From the NCBI RefSeq assembly GCF_023093535.1, contig NZ_CP095757.1:2728001-2792000 (forward strand): a DNA stretch of 64,000 bases, read 5' to 3'. The notes beneath the pieces were generated by a model. It was not told the DNA's origin. It ran no database searches and saw only the letters and a program-made list of their open reading frames with translations. The stretch is from Halovivax limisalsi (GTDB taxonomy: Archaea; Halobacteriota; Halobacteria; Halobacteriales; Natrialbaceae). The translations under genes were made by a program, and so were the position numbers. This document shows positions 44,651 through 52,467 of this stretch, in pieces; the first letter of the stretch is position 1, and the number at the start of each line of letters is the position of its first letter.

Positions 44651-45438
44651 CGGACGACAGCACGGACACCGACGAATCGGCGGTCGAATCACTCGCCGCG
44701 GCCGTCAGCGGCGACGACTCGAACGAGGACGGCTCGCTGGGCGACGACGTCGGGGCGGTCGTGACCATGCTGCAGGAGGCGGAGGAAATCATCGACGCGA
44801 TCGACGTCTCGGAGCTTCCCGAAGCGGTCGACGCCGATCAGGTCCGCGAGGCCATCGAAGTCGGCGAGGTGCCCGACGCGCTCCGGGACGACGAGAACGC
44901 CGTGGTCGTCAAACTCAGACGGGTGATCCGGGCGATCGATCTCGGCCAGACGCTCGCATCGATGGACGTCACCGACGTCTGGGAGTCCACGCGCTCGATC
45001 GACGACGCGACGGACGAGCTCGACGACTCGGACGGCGACCTCACCGACGCCGATCTCGACCGGGCGATGGACGTCGCCGCTGAGGAGCTGAAAGAGGGCG
45101 TCGACGTCCGGAGCGGCGACATGGCCGCGTATCAGGCGGTGATCCAGCAGCGGGCCATGGAGGGCGTCGACGCCTTCCGCGAGGCGCTCCTGCGAACGCA
45201 CGGTCAGTTCGAGCGAATCGTGGAGGCGAACCGCGAGCGGATGCGCCAGCGGGATCGCCAACCCAGCTCCCGGAATCCGACGGCCGTCTCGACGATCCCC
45301 TCGGGTCGATCCGACGTTTCGTCGGTCCCCAACTACGCCACGATGCCCCGACCCGTTCGCCACTCCGACGCGCCGACGCGGACGCACATCTACGGCGATC
45401 GGTTCAGACGGGAGCGCGAGAAACGGGGGTACGACTAA
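44647..45438 (+). CDS. Gas-vesicle-operon protein of unknown family (in the gvpH-gvpI position)
   Basis: 263 residues starting MTDDSTDTDESAVESLAAAV. An acidic helical first half contains two similar segments (EEIIDAIDVSELPEAVDADQ and VREAIEVGEVPDALRD). A central region follows (AVVVKLRRVIRAIDLGQTLASMDVTDVWEST). A helix holds AYQAVIQQRAMEGVDAFREA. The tail is basic, Ser/Pro/Arg-rich (PSSRNPTAVSTIPSGRSD ... HIYGDRFRREREKRGYD). It is not the Hsp20-like GvpH, though the basic tail recalls GvpI. It overlaps both neighbours, so co-translation is likely. Its function is inferred only from position. Confidence 0.75.
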   Translation: MTDDSTDTDESAVESLAAAVSGDDSNEDGSLGDDVGAVVTMLQEAEEIIDAIDVSELPEAVDADQVREAIEVGEVPDALRDDENAVVVKLRRVIRAIDLGQTLASMDVTDVWESTRSIDDATDELDDSDGDLTDADLDRAMDVAAEELKEGVDVRSGDMAAYQAVIQQRAMEGVDAFREALLRTHGQFERIVEANRERMRQRDRQPSSRNPTAVSTIPSGRSDVSSVPNYATMPRPVRHSDAPTRTHIYGDRFRREREKRGYD

Positions 45439-45914
45439 TGGGCGACTTTCAGCCCAGTCGGCAGCAAGCCGACCTGGCCGACGTCCTCGAACTCCTGCTG
45501 GAGAAGGGGATCGTGATCAACGCCGACATCGCCGTCTCGATCGGCGACACGCAACTGCTCGGCGTCCAACTGCGCGCGGCCATCGCCTCGTTCGAGACGG
45601 CGGCGAAGTACGGGCTCGCCTTCCCGGAGGGAACCGACGTGGAGCGCCTCGCCGCCGCGGTCGACGAGCCCGAACTGGCCGAGGGCGATCGACCAAACAT
45701 CCCCGTCGACGCGACTCGCGGGGTGAACGTGACGCCCGGCGGGCACGCCGAACCGGCAGAGGAAGCCGCCGAAACGTCCGAGAGCGCCGACGACGGCGAT
45801 CTCCCCCGCGACGAGCAGTCGGCGCGCCTCGACGAGTTCGACGAGATTGCGGTCGCGGAGCGAGACGAGGGTGGAGCCGCCGACGACGAGCCCTCCGCGG
45901 AGGGCGAGGAATGA
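45438..45914 (+). CDS. gvpJ: Gas vesicle protein GvpJ (GvpA paralogue)
   Basis: 158 residues. The GvpA-like core is at residues about 10-65 (ADLADVLELLLEKGIVINAD, then IAVSIGDTQLLGVQLRAAIA and SFETAAKYGL), with an acidic tail of about 90 residues that makes it longer than the usual 100-115. GvpJ is a minor shell or tip protein required for assembly. The start shares bases with the preceding stop (TAATG) and the end overlaps gvpK by 4 bp. Confidence 0.95.
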   Translation: MGDFQPSRQQADLADVLELLLEKGIVINADIAVSIGDTQLLGVQLRAAIASFETAAKYGLAFPEGTDVERLAAAVDEPELAEGDRPNIPVDATRGVNVTPGGHAEPAEEAAETSESADDGDLPRDEQSARLDEFDEIAVAERDEGGAADDEPSAEGEE

Positions 45915-46270
45915 CGACGATCGACGTCGACGGCGAGTCGGCAGCCGACGGCCTCCTGACGCTCGTCGTGGCCGTCGTCGAGATACTGGTCGACGCGCTC
46001 GAGCGCGAGGCGATCAGGCGGATGGAGTCCGGCCGCCTCACCGACGAGGAAGTCGACCGGCTCGGCCGCCAGCTCGCCGCGATCGACGAACAGCTCGAGG
46101 CGATCAAAGGCGACCAGGAGATCACCGAGGACGTCGCGGACCTCCGCGGCGAACTCGACGGCATCGTTCGAAACGCCGTCGAGCGGCTGGAAGAAGGGGC
46201 AGCGGCCGAGCGACGCGAGGCCGAAACCGATCACCCCGCGGACCGATTCACGGGAGGTGAATTTCCGTGA
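45911..46270 (+). CDS. gvpK: Gas vesicle protein GvpK
   Basis: 119 residues starting MTTIDVDGESAADGLLTLVV. The conserved GvpK helix is GLLTLVVAVVEILVDALERE followed by AIRRMESGRLTDEEVDRLGR and a coiled-coil QLAAIDEQLEAIKGDQ. It is one of the essential accessory proteins. It overlaps gvpJ (ATGA) and gvpL (GTGA). Confidence 0.95.
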   Translation: MTTIDVDGESAADGLLTLVVAVVEILVDALEREAIRRMESGRLTDEEVDRLGRQLAAIDEQLEAIKGDQEITEDVADLRGELDGIVRNAVERLEEGAAAERREAETDHPADRFTGGEFP

Positions 46271-47208
46271 GCAATCGGGCGGAGACTCCCGCGGCCGAGG
46301 GGACGACCCCGGATCTCTCCGACGGCCGGTACCTCTACTGCGTCGTGGGGCTCGGTTGCGCCGACGAGGCGCCCACGCTCGAAACGGACGGCGTCGACGA
46401 CGAGCCCGTCTCGGTACTCGCGGCCGCGGGTGAGCGGGCGGACGGGGATCCGGCCGGCCCGGAGCAAATTGCTGCCGTCGTCCACGACTGTGCGGAACTG
46501 TACGACGCCGCGGATCCGCGGCTCGTCAAGCGGTGGCTCGTCCAGCACCAGCGCGTCGTCGACGCGGCCACGGAGCGTTTCGGCACGCCGATTCCGTTCC
46601 AGTTCGACACGATCCTGCGCGGTGGCGACGAGGGCGTCCGGGAGTGGTTACGGTCCGAGCGGGAGACGCTTCGGGACGCGCTCGAGGCGCTCGCTGGAAC
46701 CCATGAGTACCGGATCGACGTCGTGCGAACCGATCCGATCCCGGAATCGGCGATCGTAGACGGCGACGACGACCTTCAGGCGCTTCAGACGAAGATCGAC
46801 GACGCCAGCGAGGGGCGTGCGCACCTCCTCGAGAAGCAGTTCGAGCAACGACTCGCTAAGCGCCGTCGGGAACGGGGTCGCGCCCTCGCGGCCGACGTGG
46901 AGGCGGGCATCGACGAGTTCGTCGAGGCGGTACAACCGCTCGAGCCGTCGCCGTCGATCTCCCTCGAAGGCCTGGAGGGGGCAAGCTCCGGGCCGGACGA
47001 GGCGGGAGACGATACCGGCGACTCGGGCCCCGATACCGGCGAACCGGTCTGTCGCTTCGCCGTCCTCGCCACGGACGAGGGCGTCGACGACCTGGGATCG
47101 TACCTCGACACGGTCGCCGACCGGGACGGCATCACGGTCCGGTTCACCGGCCCCTGGCCACCGTACTCGTTCGTCCCCTCGCTCGGATCGGAGGAGGGGG
47201 TGACCTAG
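46267..47208 (+). CDS. gvpL: Gas vesicle protein GvpL
   Basis: 313 residues from a GTG overlapping the gvpK stop (GTGA). GvpL/GvpF family: N-terminal RYLYCVVGLG, central KRWLVQHQRVVDAATERFGT and PIPFQFDTILRGGDEGVREWL, coiled-coil EKQFEQRLAKRRRERGRALA, and family-typical end VRFTGPWPPYSFVPSL, the same closure as in GvpF. An acidic insert (GPDEAGDDTGDSGPDTGEP) lies before the last strand. GvpL binds many accessory Gvp proteins and is thought to be the assembly platform. Confidence 0.95.
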   Translation: MSNRAETPAAEGTTPDLSDGRYLYCVVGLGCADEAPTLETDGVDDEPVSVLAAAGERADGDPAGPEQIAAVVHDCAELYDAADPRLVKRWLVQHQRVVDAATERFGTPIPFQFDTILRGGDEGVREWLRSERETLRDALEALAGTHEYRIDVVRTDPIPESAIVDGDDDLQALQTKIDDASEGRAHLLEKQFEQRLAKRRRERGRALAADVEAGIDEFVEAVQPLEPSPSISLEGLEGASSGPDEAGDDTGDSGPDTGEPVCRFAVLATDEGVDDLGSYLDTVADRDGITVRFTGPWPPYSFVPSLGSEEGVT

Positions 47209-47212
47209 CGCC

Positions 47213-47539
47213 GTGGAGCCGACGAGCGACGACGCCCTGGTCGATCTCGTCGACGTGCTGTTGCGAGACGGGGCCGTTCTCAGGGCCGACGTGATCGTCA
47301 CCGTCGCGGACGTCCCGCTGGTGGGCATCAGTCTGTCCGCGGCAATCGCCGGGATGGAGACGATGAACGAGTACGGGCTGTTCGAGGAGTGGGACGGCTC
47401 GAAGCGGGCGAGGGTCGTCGCGAGGCGTCAGTACACGGACAACGGGCGGCCACGCCACCAGAGAAGGCAACAACGAAGGGAGAACGGGACGACGGGAGTC
47501 ATGCCGCGGCCGAGCGGCGCGGACCGGAACGAGACGTGA
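47213..47539 (+). CDS. gvpM: Gas vesicle protein GvpM (GvpA paralogue)
   Basis: 108 residues from a GTG 4 bp after the gvpL stop (reading MEPTSDDALVDLVDVLLRDG). The GvpA-like core (AVLRADVIVTVADVPLVGIS, then LSAAIAGMETMNEYGLF) covers residues about 9-60. It is followed by a basic tail (RQQRRENGTTG) longer than in the canonical GvpM of about 84 residues. It is the last gene of the cluster and is required for vesicle formation in Halobacterium. Confidence 0.93.
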   Translation: MEPTSDDALVDLVDVLLRDGAVLRADVIVTVADVPLVGISLSAAIAGMETMNEYGLFEEWDGSKRARVVARRQYTDNGRPRHQRRQQRRENGTTGVMPRPSGADRNET

Positions 47540-47591
47540 TCGCCGTACGCGGCCGCCACACGTAACTCGGGGCAACCGTGCGGGAGCCGTT

Positions 47592-47804
47592 TCAGGCGTA
47601 CTTTGGTCGTTCCGTGGTCACCGTGATCTCGCCCGAGACCTCCACGTCGTTCTCGTTCGAGCGTTCGTAGGTCCCCGTCGCGTTACAGAGGGTGCACTCG
47701 TAGCGCTCGGAGATCTCGTTGATCACCTCCCCGTCCTCGAAGTAGACCCGGCTCCTGACGATCTGGAGGAACTGGGCGGTTTCGCAGTTCGTACACTCGA
47801 TCAT
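47592..47804 (-). CDS. Small zinc-ribbon protein
   Basis: 70 residues starting MIECTNCETAQFLQIVRSRV. Two CxxC pairs (residues 4-7 and 36-39, CTNC and CTLC) form a zinc ribbon. The middle is FEDGEVINEISERYECTLC and the C-terminus is a β-strand end (DVEVSGEITVTTERPKY). It is a soluble haloarchaeal family of unknown role, possibly RNA or protein binding. It converges on gvpM. Confidence 0.75.
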   Translation of the reverse strand: MIECTNCETAQFLQIVRSRVYFEDGEVINEISERYECTLCNATGTYERSNENDVEVSGEITVTTERPKYA

Positions 47805-48205
47805 GGCAGGATGGAGGCCGACTCGCTACGTAGTTATCCCCCGGGTACGCCCGCGCGGTCGGGCGAAAGGGGGCGATTACCGGCGACTCCGGAGCCCGCA
47901 GGAGGGTCCGATCCCGGTTCTGCCCGCGTCACACCGGTCCCAGCGCCGATCGACGGTCGCCCGTTACGCGGCGGGGCTATGGACCGCATACCGACGACAA
48001 ACGGTCGGCTACTCGCGCAGTCGGCGTGGCGGCGCTATCGGCTGGCGTGGAACGGAGACGAAACGGATCGATTCGGGTGAAATCGGGACGCGGTACGGTC
48101 GAGGAACCGAACGCGGTCGGCTGACCGAGAAGGGAGAGACGAGCGAGCGCGTCGGTTGGGGTCGGCTACGATCCGAGCGCAATCACCAGCCGACTCATAA
48201 CAATA
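47805..48205. other. Non-coding gap before the structured element
   Basis: These 400 bp lie between the small zinc-ribbon gene and the structured element. Several open frames cross it, but none has a start with a promoter or a recognisable protein. A frame with MDRIPTTNGRLLAQSAWRRY at 47979 is the best of them and is not convincing. No repeat, tRNA or rRNA was found. Confidence 0.4.
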
Positions 48206-48400
48206 GGGCGGGCCGGAATGAGACAGCGTGCGGGGCGGATGCCCCGCGTCGGGTGCGACCTCGGCTCCGCCCACCATGCGCCCACCGGCCCGCCAGGGGT
48301 CCGTACCCAGGTGCTCAAAGTGGACTCGCCCCCCGCTTCGAGTGCGCTCATGTCTCTCACGCCGGGGCGGGCACCAACCCGCCCATTCCCCGACCCGCCC
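48206..48400. ncRNA. Candidate structured RNA of about 195 nt, no known family
   Basis: The two ends pair over 11 bp with one mismatch (GGGCGGGCCGG at 48206-48216 with CCGACCCGCCC at 48390-48400). Inside, GAGACA (48220-48225) pairs with TGTCTC (48351-48356), and GCG (48226-48228) with CGC (48345-48347). Two perfect 7-bp hairpins are present: GCGGGGC-GGAT-GCCCCGC (48230-48247) and GGGCGGG-CACCAA-CCCGCCC (48365-48384). A smaller one is GGGT/ACCC (48297-48308). Nested closure of this kind suggests one compact RNA. The strand is unclear. The minus strand ends in TATTGTTAT after the terminal stem, terminator-like. It lacks RNase P and SRP RNA hallmarks. Confidence 0.45.
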
Positions 48401-48485
48401 GGTGCCGCTGACGAGCCGCGTCAGTACGCCGACCGCCGCGGACGGATCCAATCACGTTTGTACCAGGACGCCCGTAGCCACGGGC

Positions 48486-50264
48486 ATGCGACTGGAGGAG
48501 TACTGGGGCGTCGGGCCGAAAACCCGCGCTCGACTCGTCGACGAACTCGGGGCCGAGCGGGCCAGCAGCGCCATCGAACGGGGTGACGTCCGCGCGCTGA
48601 CCGACGCCGGCCTCACGCGCGGGCGCGCAACACACATTCTCCGTCGAGCCACGGGCGGCGCCGGCATGGAGACGCTCGCCACGCCGGACGCCCGCGAAGC
48701 GTACAAGGACGTTCTCGAAGTCGTCGTCGAACACGCCCTCACCCAGCGCGCCGCCGACCGGATCCGGGTTCTCACACCGCTTTCGACCCGCGAGGCGATG
48801 GCGGGGCGCCTCGACGACGTCTTCGACGCGGTCGAGATCTGGGACGGGCTGGACGAGGCCGAGCAGGCCGAGATCTGCGAGGCCTACGAGCGCTACGACG
48901 CGAACGACGGGACGGAGAAGGCCGCGGTCGAGGCGGCGCTCGAACTGCGCGAACTCGACCACGCAGCGGGCCCGTTCGAACCGCTCGCGTCCCTCGACGC
49001 CGACACCCTCGAAACCGCCGCCGACGCCCTCGGCGCGGTCGACGGCCACCGACTGGGGACCGGCGCCGACGACGAGCTCGATCGACTGCGCTCGGCCCTC
49101 GGCGCGGTCGAGGATCTGGACGCCAGCGCGACGGAGCTGGTCGAAGAACTGCGGTCCGAGGGCGTCCACGACGTCGACGGCTTTCGCGACGCGTTCGAGG
49201 ATCGCATCCTCTCGGAGACCGACGTCACGATCGAGCAAGTGCGCGAGGCGATGCCCCGCGACGCGACGGACGCCGGCGACTTCGTCGCGGAAACGCTTCG
49301 CTCGCTGCGGATCGACCTCCAGGAACGCGTCGACGAGCGCGAGGAGCGAATCGGCGCCGAGTTGCGAGCGACGATCGAGGAATCGCGCGACGCGATCGAT
49401 CGGGCCGTCGAAATCGTCGACGAAATCGCCCTCGCGCTCTCGCTCGCCCGCTTCGCGATCGCGTACGACTGTACGCGCCCGACGTTCGCCGACGCCGACG
49501 CGCCGGCCGTCTCGGTCGTCGACGCGAGAAACCTCCGGCTGGCGGCGGCTGACGGGTCCGTCCAGCCGATAACGTACGCGCTCGGCGCTCACGACGTCGA
49601 CTCCGGACCCGAGACCGCCGGGACACCCGGGCAGGAACGCGTCTCGGTGCTCACCGGGGCCAACAGCGGCGGGAAGACGACGCTGCTGGAGACCCTGTGT
49701 CAGATCCACGTCCTGGCCAGCATGGGCCTGCCGGTCCCCGCCGAGCGCGCGACGGTGACGCTCGTCGACGCCATCGTCTTTCACCGCCGCCACGCCAGCT
49801 TCAACGCGGGCGTGCTCGAGTCCACGCTGCAGTCGATCGTCCCGCCGCTGTCGGACGGCGGGCGGACCCTGATGCTCGTCGACGAGTTCGAGGCCATCAC
49901 CGAACCGGGGAGCGCGGCCGACCTGCTCCACGGGCTCGTCAGGCTCACAGTCGACCGCGACGCACTGGGCGTCTTCGTCACCCACCTCGCGGAGGACCTC
50001 GAACCGCTCCCCGAGGCCGCCCGCGTCGACGGCATCTTCGCGGAGGGACTGAATCCCGACCTCGAGTTACGCGTCGATTACCAGCCCCGGTTCGACACGA
50101 TCGGGCGCTCGACGCCCGAGTTCATCGTCTCCCGCCTCGTCGCGAACGCCGGGGGCCGGAGCGAGCGCGCCGGCTTCGAGACGCTGGCGGAGGCCGTCGG
50201 GCGAGAGGTCGTCCAGCGAACCCTGGCCGACGCGAAGTGGCACGACGCCGCGGAAGGCGATTGA
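48486..50264 (+). CDS. MutS-family ATPase, archaeal MutS-like (HhH plus MutS core/ATPase)
   Basis: 592 residues starting MRLEEYWGVGPKTRARLVDE. The N-terminus carries a helix-hairpin-helix (GVGPKTRARL, then ALTDAGLTRGRATHIL). The middle is a long helical MutS lever (DEREERIGAELRATIEESRD). The ABC-type ATPase has Walker A TGANSGGKTT near residue 390, signature-like segment HASFNAGVLESTLQSI and Walker B TLMLVDEFEAIT. The mismatch-recognition domain is absent, and no C-terminal Smr nuclease is seen. It may act in recombination or branched-DNA processing. It follows the structured element by 85 bp. Confidence 0.9.
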   Translation: MRLEEYWGVGPKTRARLVDELGAERASSAIERGDVRALTDAGLTRGRATHILRRATGGAGMETLATPDAREAYKDVLEVVVEHALTQRAADRIRVLTPLSTREAMAGRLDDVFDAVEIWDGLDEAEQAEICEAYERYDANDGTEKAAVEAALELRELDHAAGPFEPLASLDADTLETAADALGAVDGHRLGTGADDELDRLRSALGAVEDLDASATELVEELRSEGVHDVDGFRDAFEDRILSETDVTIEQVREAMPRDATDAGDFVAETLRSLRIDLQERVDEREERIGAELRATIEESRDAIDRAVEIVDEIALALSLARFAIAYDCTRPTFADADAPAVSVVDARNLRLAAADGSVQPITYALGAHDVDSGPETAGTPGQERVSVLTGANSGGKTTLLETLCQIHVLASMGLPVPAERATVTLVDAIVFHRRHASFNAGVLESTLQSIVPPLSDGGRTLMLVDEFEAITEPGSAADLLHGLVRLTVDRDALGVFVTHLAEDLEPLPEAARVDGIFAEGLNPDLELRVDYQPRFDTIGRSTPEFIVSRLVANAGGRSERAGFETLAEAVGREVVQRTLADAKWHDAAEGD

Positions 50265-50364
50265 GCGCGGTCGGGTTCGGCCGGAGTGGGTCGCTCGAGG
50301 ACTCCGCCGTCAGCTCGGCGAGCGCCGCAACACCGATACACCTCCGCGCTCTAGACGCGTCCGA

Positions 50365-51021
50365 ATGCAGGCGTACGACGCTCTCATCTTCGACAACGAC
50401 GGCGTGTTGACGACCCCGACGGATCACGACACGCTCGAACGCGCGATCGCGACGGCGTTCGACAGCGTCGGCGTCGCGGACCCGCCGCAGGATCATTTGG
50501 AGACGCTCATCAGTCCGACGGTCGATTCCCTCCACGAGATCGCCCGAACCCACGCGGTCGAGCCGGACGAGCTCTGGAACGCCCGAGAGCGGGCGGCCAT
50601 CGAGGCCCAGCTGGAGGCGATCCGCGCGGGCGAGAAGCACCTCTACGACGACGTCGCGGCGGTCGAATCGCTCTCGATCCCTCGGGCGATCGTCAGCAAC
50701 AACCAGCACGAGACGATCGGCAACATCGTCGAGCACTTCGAGCTCCACGACTTCGAGCCCTGGATCGGTCGCGAGCCGACGCTCGAGGGGATCCGGCGAA
50801 AGAAGCCCCGACCCTACTACCTCGATCGGGCGGTCGAACGCCTCGGCGCGGCAAATCCGCTCTACGTCGGCGACAGCAGAGTAGACGTCGCCGCCGCGAA
50901 CGCGGTCGGGATCGACGCCGCGTTCGTCCGCCGGGAGCACCGACGCGGGTACGAGCTCGAGGACGTCCCGGCCCACGAGATCGACTCGCTGACCGAACTC
51001 GACCGGCTGGTCGCCGACTGA
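50365..51021 (+). CDS. HAD-superfamily hydrolase
   Basis: 218 residues starting MQAYDALIFDNDGVLTTPTD. The catalytic motif I is FDNDGVLT (nucleophile Asp10; the second Asp at 12), motif II is AIVSNNQHET, motif III Lys lies in RRKKPRPYYL, and motif IV is PLYVGDSRVDVAAANAVG. The helical cap lies after motif I. It is a phosphoglycolate-phosphatase-like hydrolase of small phosphate esters, with substrate unknown. It stands 100 bp after the MutS-like gene. Confidence 0.88.
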   Translation: MQAYDALIFDNDGVLTTPTDHDTLERAIATAFDSVGVADPPQDHLETLISPTVDSLHEIARTHAVEPDELWNARERAAIEAQLEAIRAGEKHLYDDVAAVESLSIPRAIVSNNQHETIGNIVEHFELHDFEPWIGREPTLEGIRRKKPRPYYLDRAVERLGAANPLYVGDSRVDVAAANAVGIDAAFVRREHRRGYELEDVPAHEIDSLTELDRLVAD

Positions 51022-51141
51022 GACGGCCGTTCGAGACGCGAGCGAAGCAGTGCGGTGCAGACGAGGGTGTGACGGCAGAGAGACGAAGTGCGTGACGGAA
51101 AGAGACGTGGGATTCATAGCCGCCGGACCCGACGTCCGGGT

Positions 51142-51774
51142 ATGATCGCCGAGTGCCTCGTCGTCGAGTTCAGGGTGACGGGGGACGAGTGCCCGCTCGC
51201 CGAGGCCTCGGCGGCCGTCGACGCGCCGATCGACGCCGCGCCGCCGCTCGCGCGCGCCGACGGCACGGCGCTGCTTCGCTTCTCGACGACCGACGGCGCC
51301 GTCGCCGACGTCCTCGACGCGGACGACCGGATCCGCTACCTCCACCGCGCGGGCGACGAGACGGTCACGTTCCGGTGTCTCGCGACGGAGCGCTGCGTCG
51401 TCCACCGGCTGATCGACCGCGGCTTCCTCGTCGAATCGATCCGCTACCGCGACGGAACCGAGCGCCTCGTCGGTGCGGTCGTCGGCCAGGCGGTGCTCCA
51501 GGACGTCCTGGAGACGGCCGGCGAGACGGTCGGCGTCCAGCTCGTCCGGCTCACGCCGCTGGGCGAGACCGACGACACGCCCGTCGTCTCGCGGTGGAAC
51601 CTGACCGCGGGCCAGGCCGAGGCGCTCGAAACCGCCTACGAGATGGGGTACTTCGAGGTCCCGCGTCGGAACGACGCGGCGAGCGTCGCCGACGCGCTTG
51701 GGGTGTCGAAATCGGCGTTCCTGGAGCGCCTCCGGCGCGCTGAGGCCACGCTGCTCGAACGGGCCCTCGAGTGA
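51142..51774 (+). CDS. Bat-type helix-turn-helix transcriptional regulator
   Basis: 210 residues starting MIAECLVVEFRVTGDECPLA. The N-terminal region is a GAF/BAT-like sensory β-α domain (TERCVVHRLIDRGFLVESIR). The C-terminal HTH_10 motif is unmistakable: NLTAGQAEALETAYEMGYFEVPRR, then ASVADALGVSKSAFLERLRRAEATLLERAL. Such haloarchaeal regulators control nearby metabolic genes, and the target is unknown. The ATG is preceded by a GGGT run. Transcription is toward the convergent MaoC gene. Confidence 0.9.
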   Translation: MIAECLVVEFRVTGDECPLAEASAAVDAPIDAAPPLARADGTALLRFSTTDGAVADVLDADDRIRYLHRAGDETVTFRCLATERCVVHRLIDRGFLVESIRYRDGTERLVGAVVGQAVLQDVLETAGETVGVQLVRLTPLGETDDTPVVSRWNLTAGQAEALETAYEMGYFEVPRRNDAASVADALGVSKSAFLERLRRAEATLLERALE

Positions 51775-51817
51775 CTGGAGCGTCGGGGAGTCGGACCGAA
51801 AATCGCCCGAACCCGAC

Positions 51818-52288
51818 TTACTGGTCGGCCTCGCGCAGTTTGAACAGGAACTTCATGTCGCCCTCGAAGACCGAGCGGTCGTCCTGGGTCGTCATCGTGG
51901 CGTCGATCTCGACGTAGCCGGCGTCGTCGCGGCTGTCGAGGTCGCGTTTTTCGGTCACCTCGTACTCGCCGCTGATCGTGTCGTCGATGTACATCGGGTT
52001 CGGGATGTCCATGTAGTTCATCCCGAGGAAGGCGACGACCGTCCGCTCGACGATCCCCGTCCGCTGGAACAGGCCCGTCGCGACGATGAACGTCATCGGC
52101 CCGTGGGCGATGCGCGCGCCGAAGGGGCCGTCCTCGGAGTACTCGGCGTTCGTGTGCAGTTCCGTCCAGTCGCCGGTGAACATCGAGTGGAAGACGAAGT
52201 CCGACTCGGTGATGGTGCGCGCGGCGCTCTCGAACGTCTGGCCGACCTCGAGATCCTCGAAGTAGTGGGGTTCGTAGCTGTACGGCAT
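51818..52288 (-). CDS. MaoC-like dehydratase
   Basis: 156 residues starting MPYSYEPHYFEDLEVGQTFE. Hot-dog fold with the (R)-hydratase signature region FTGDWTELHTNAEYSEDGPFGARIAHGPM, where Asp and His are catalytic. The C-terminal strands (YVEIDATMTTQDDRSVFEGD) are complete. It would hydrate trans-2-enoyl-CoA or a related acyl-CoA in fatty or polyhydroxyalkanoate metabolism. It is monocistronic. Confidence 0.9.
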   Translation of the reverse strand: MPYSYEPHYFEDLEVGQTFESAARTITESDFVFHSMFTGDWTELHTNAEYSEDGPFGARIAHGPMTFIVATGLFQRTGIVERTVVAFLGMNYMDIPNPMYIDDTISGEYEVTEKRDLDSRDDAGYVEIDATMTTQDDRSVFEGDMKFLFKLREADQ

Positions 52289-52467
52289 GTCTCGACAGAA
52301 TTCTCCGGCCGTGATAATACTTGCCGAAACCTCTGCGGCCGGTGAAACGGCCGCCGGCGCCCACCAACCGTCCGTCCGAGGCCGGGAAACTACCGCCGCT
52401 GCCGACCAGCGGGCGTTCGAGGCTGCGAAATCACCCCGGGTGCCGACCGCCGGCGTGCCCGGACGCG

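Noticed and set aside
48206-48400. RNase P RNA or SRP RNA as identity of the structured element
   Set aside because: The element is too short, and I could not find the P4 universally conserved ACAGAA-type bases of RNase P RNA or the SRP helix 8 GGAAGG/AGCA-type bases on either strand.
47803-48411. A 202-codon plus-strand frame across the gap and structured element
   Set aside because: The protein is Arg/Gly/Pro-rich without any domain, and it runs through the paired helices of the RNA candidate.
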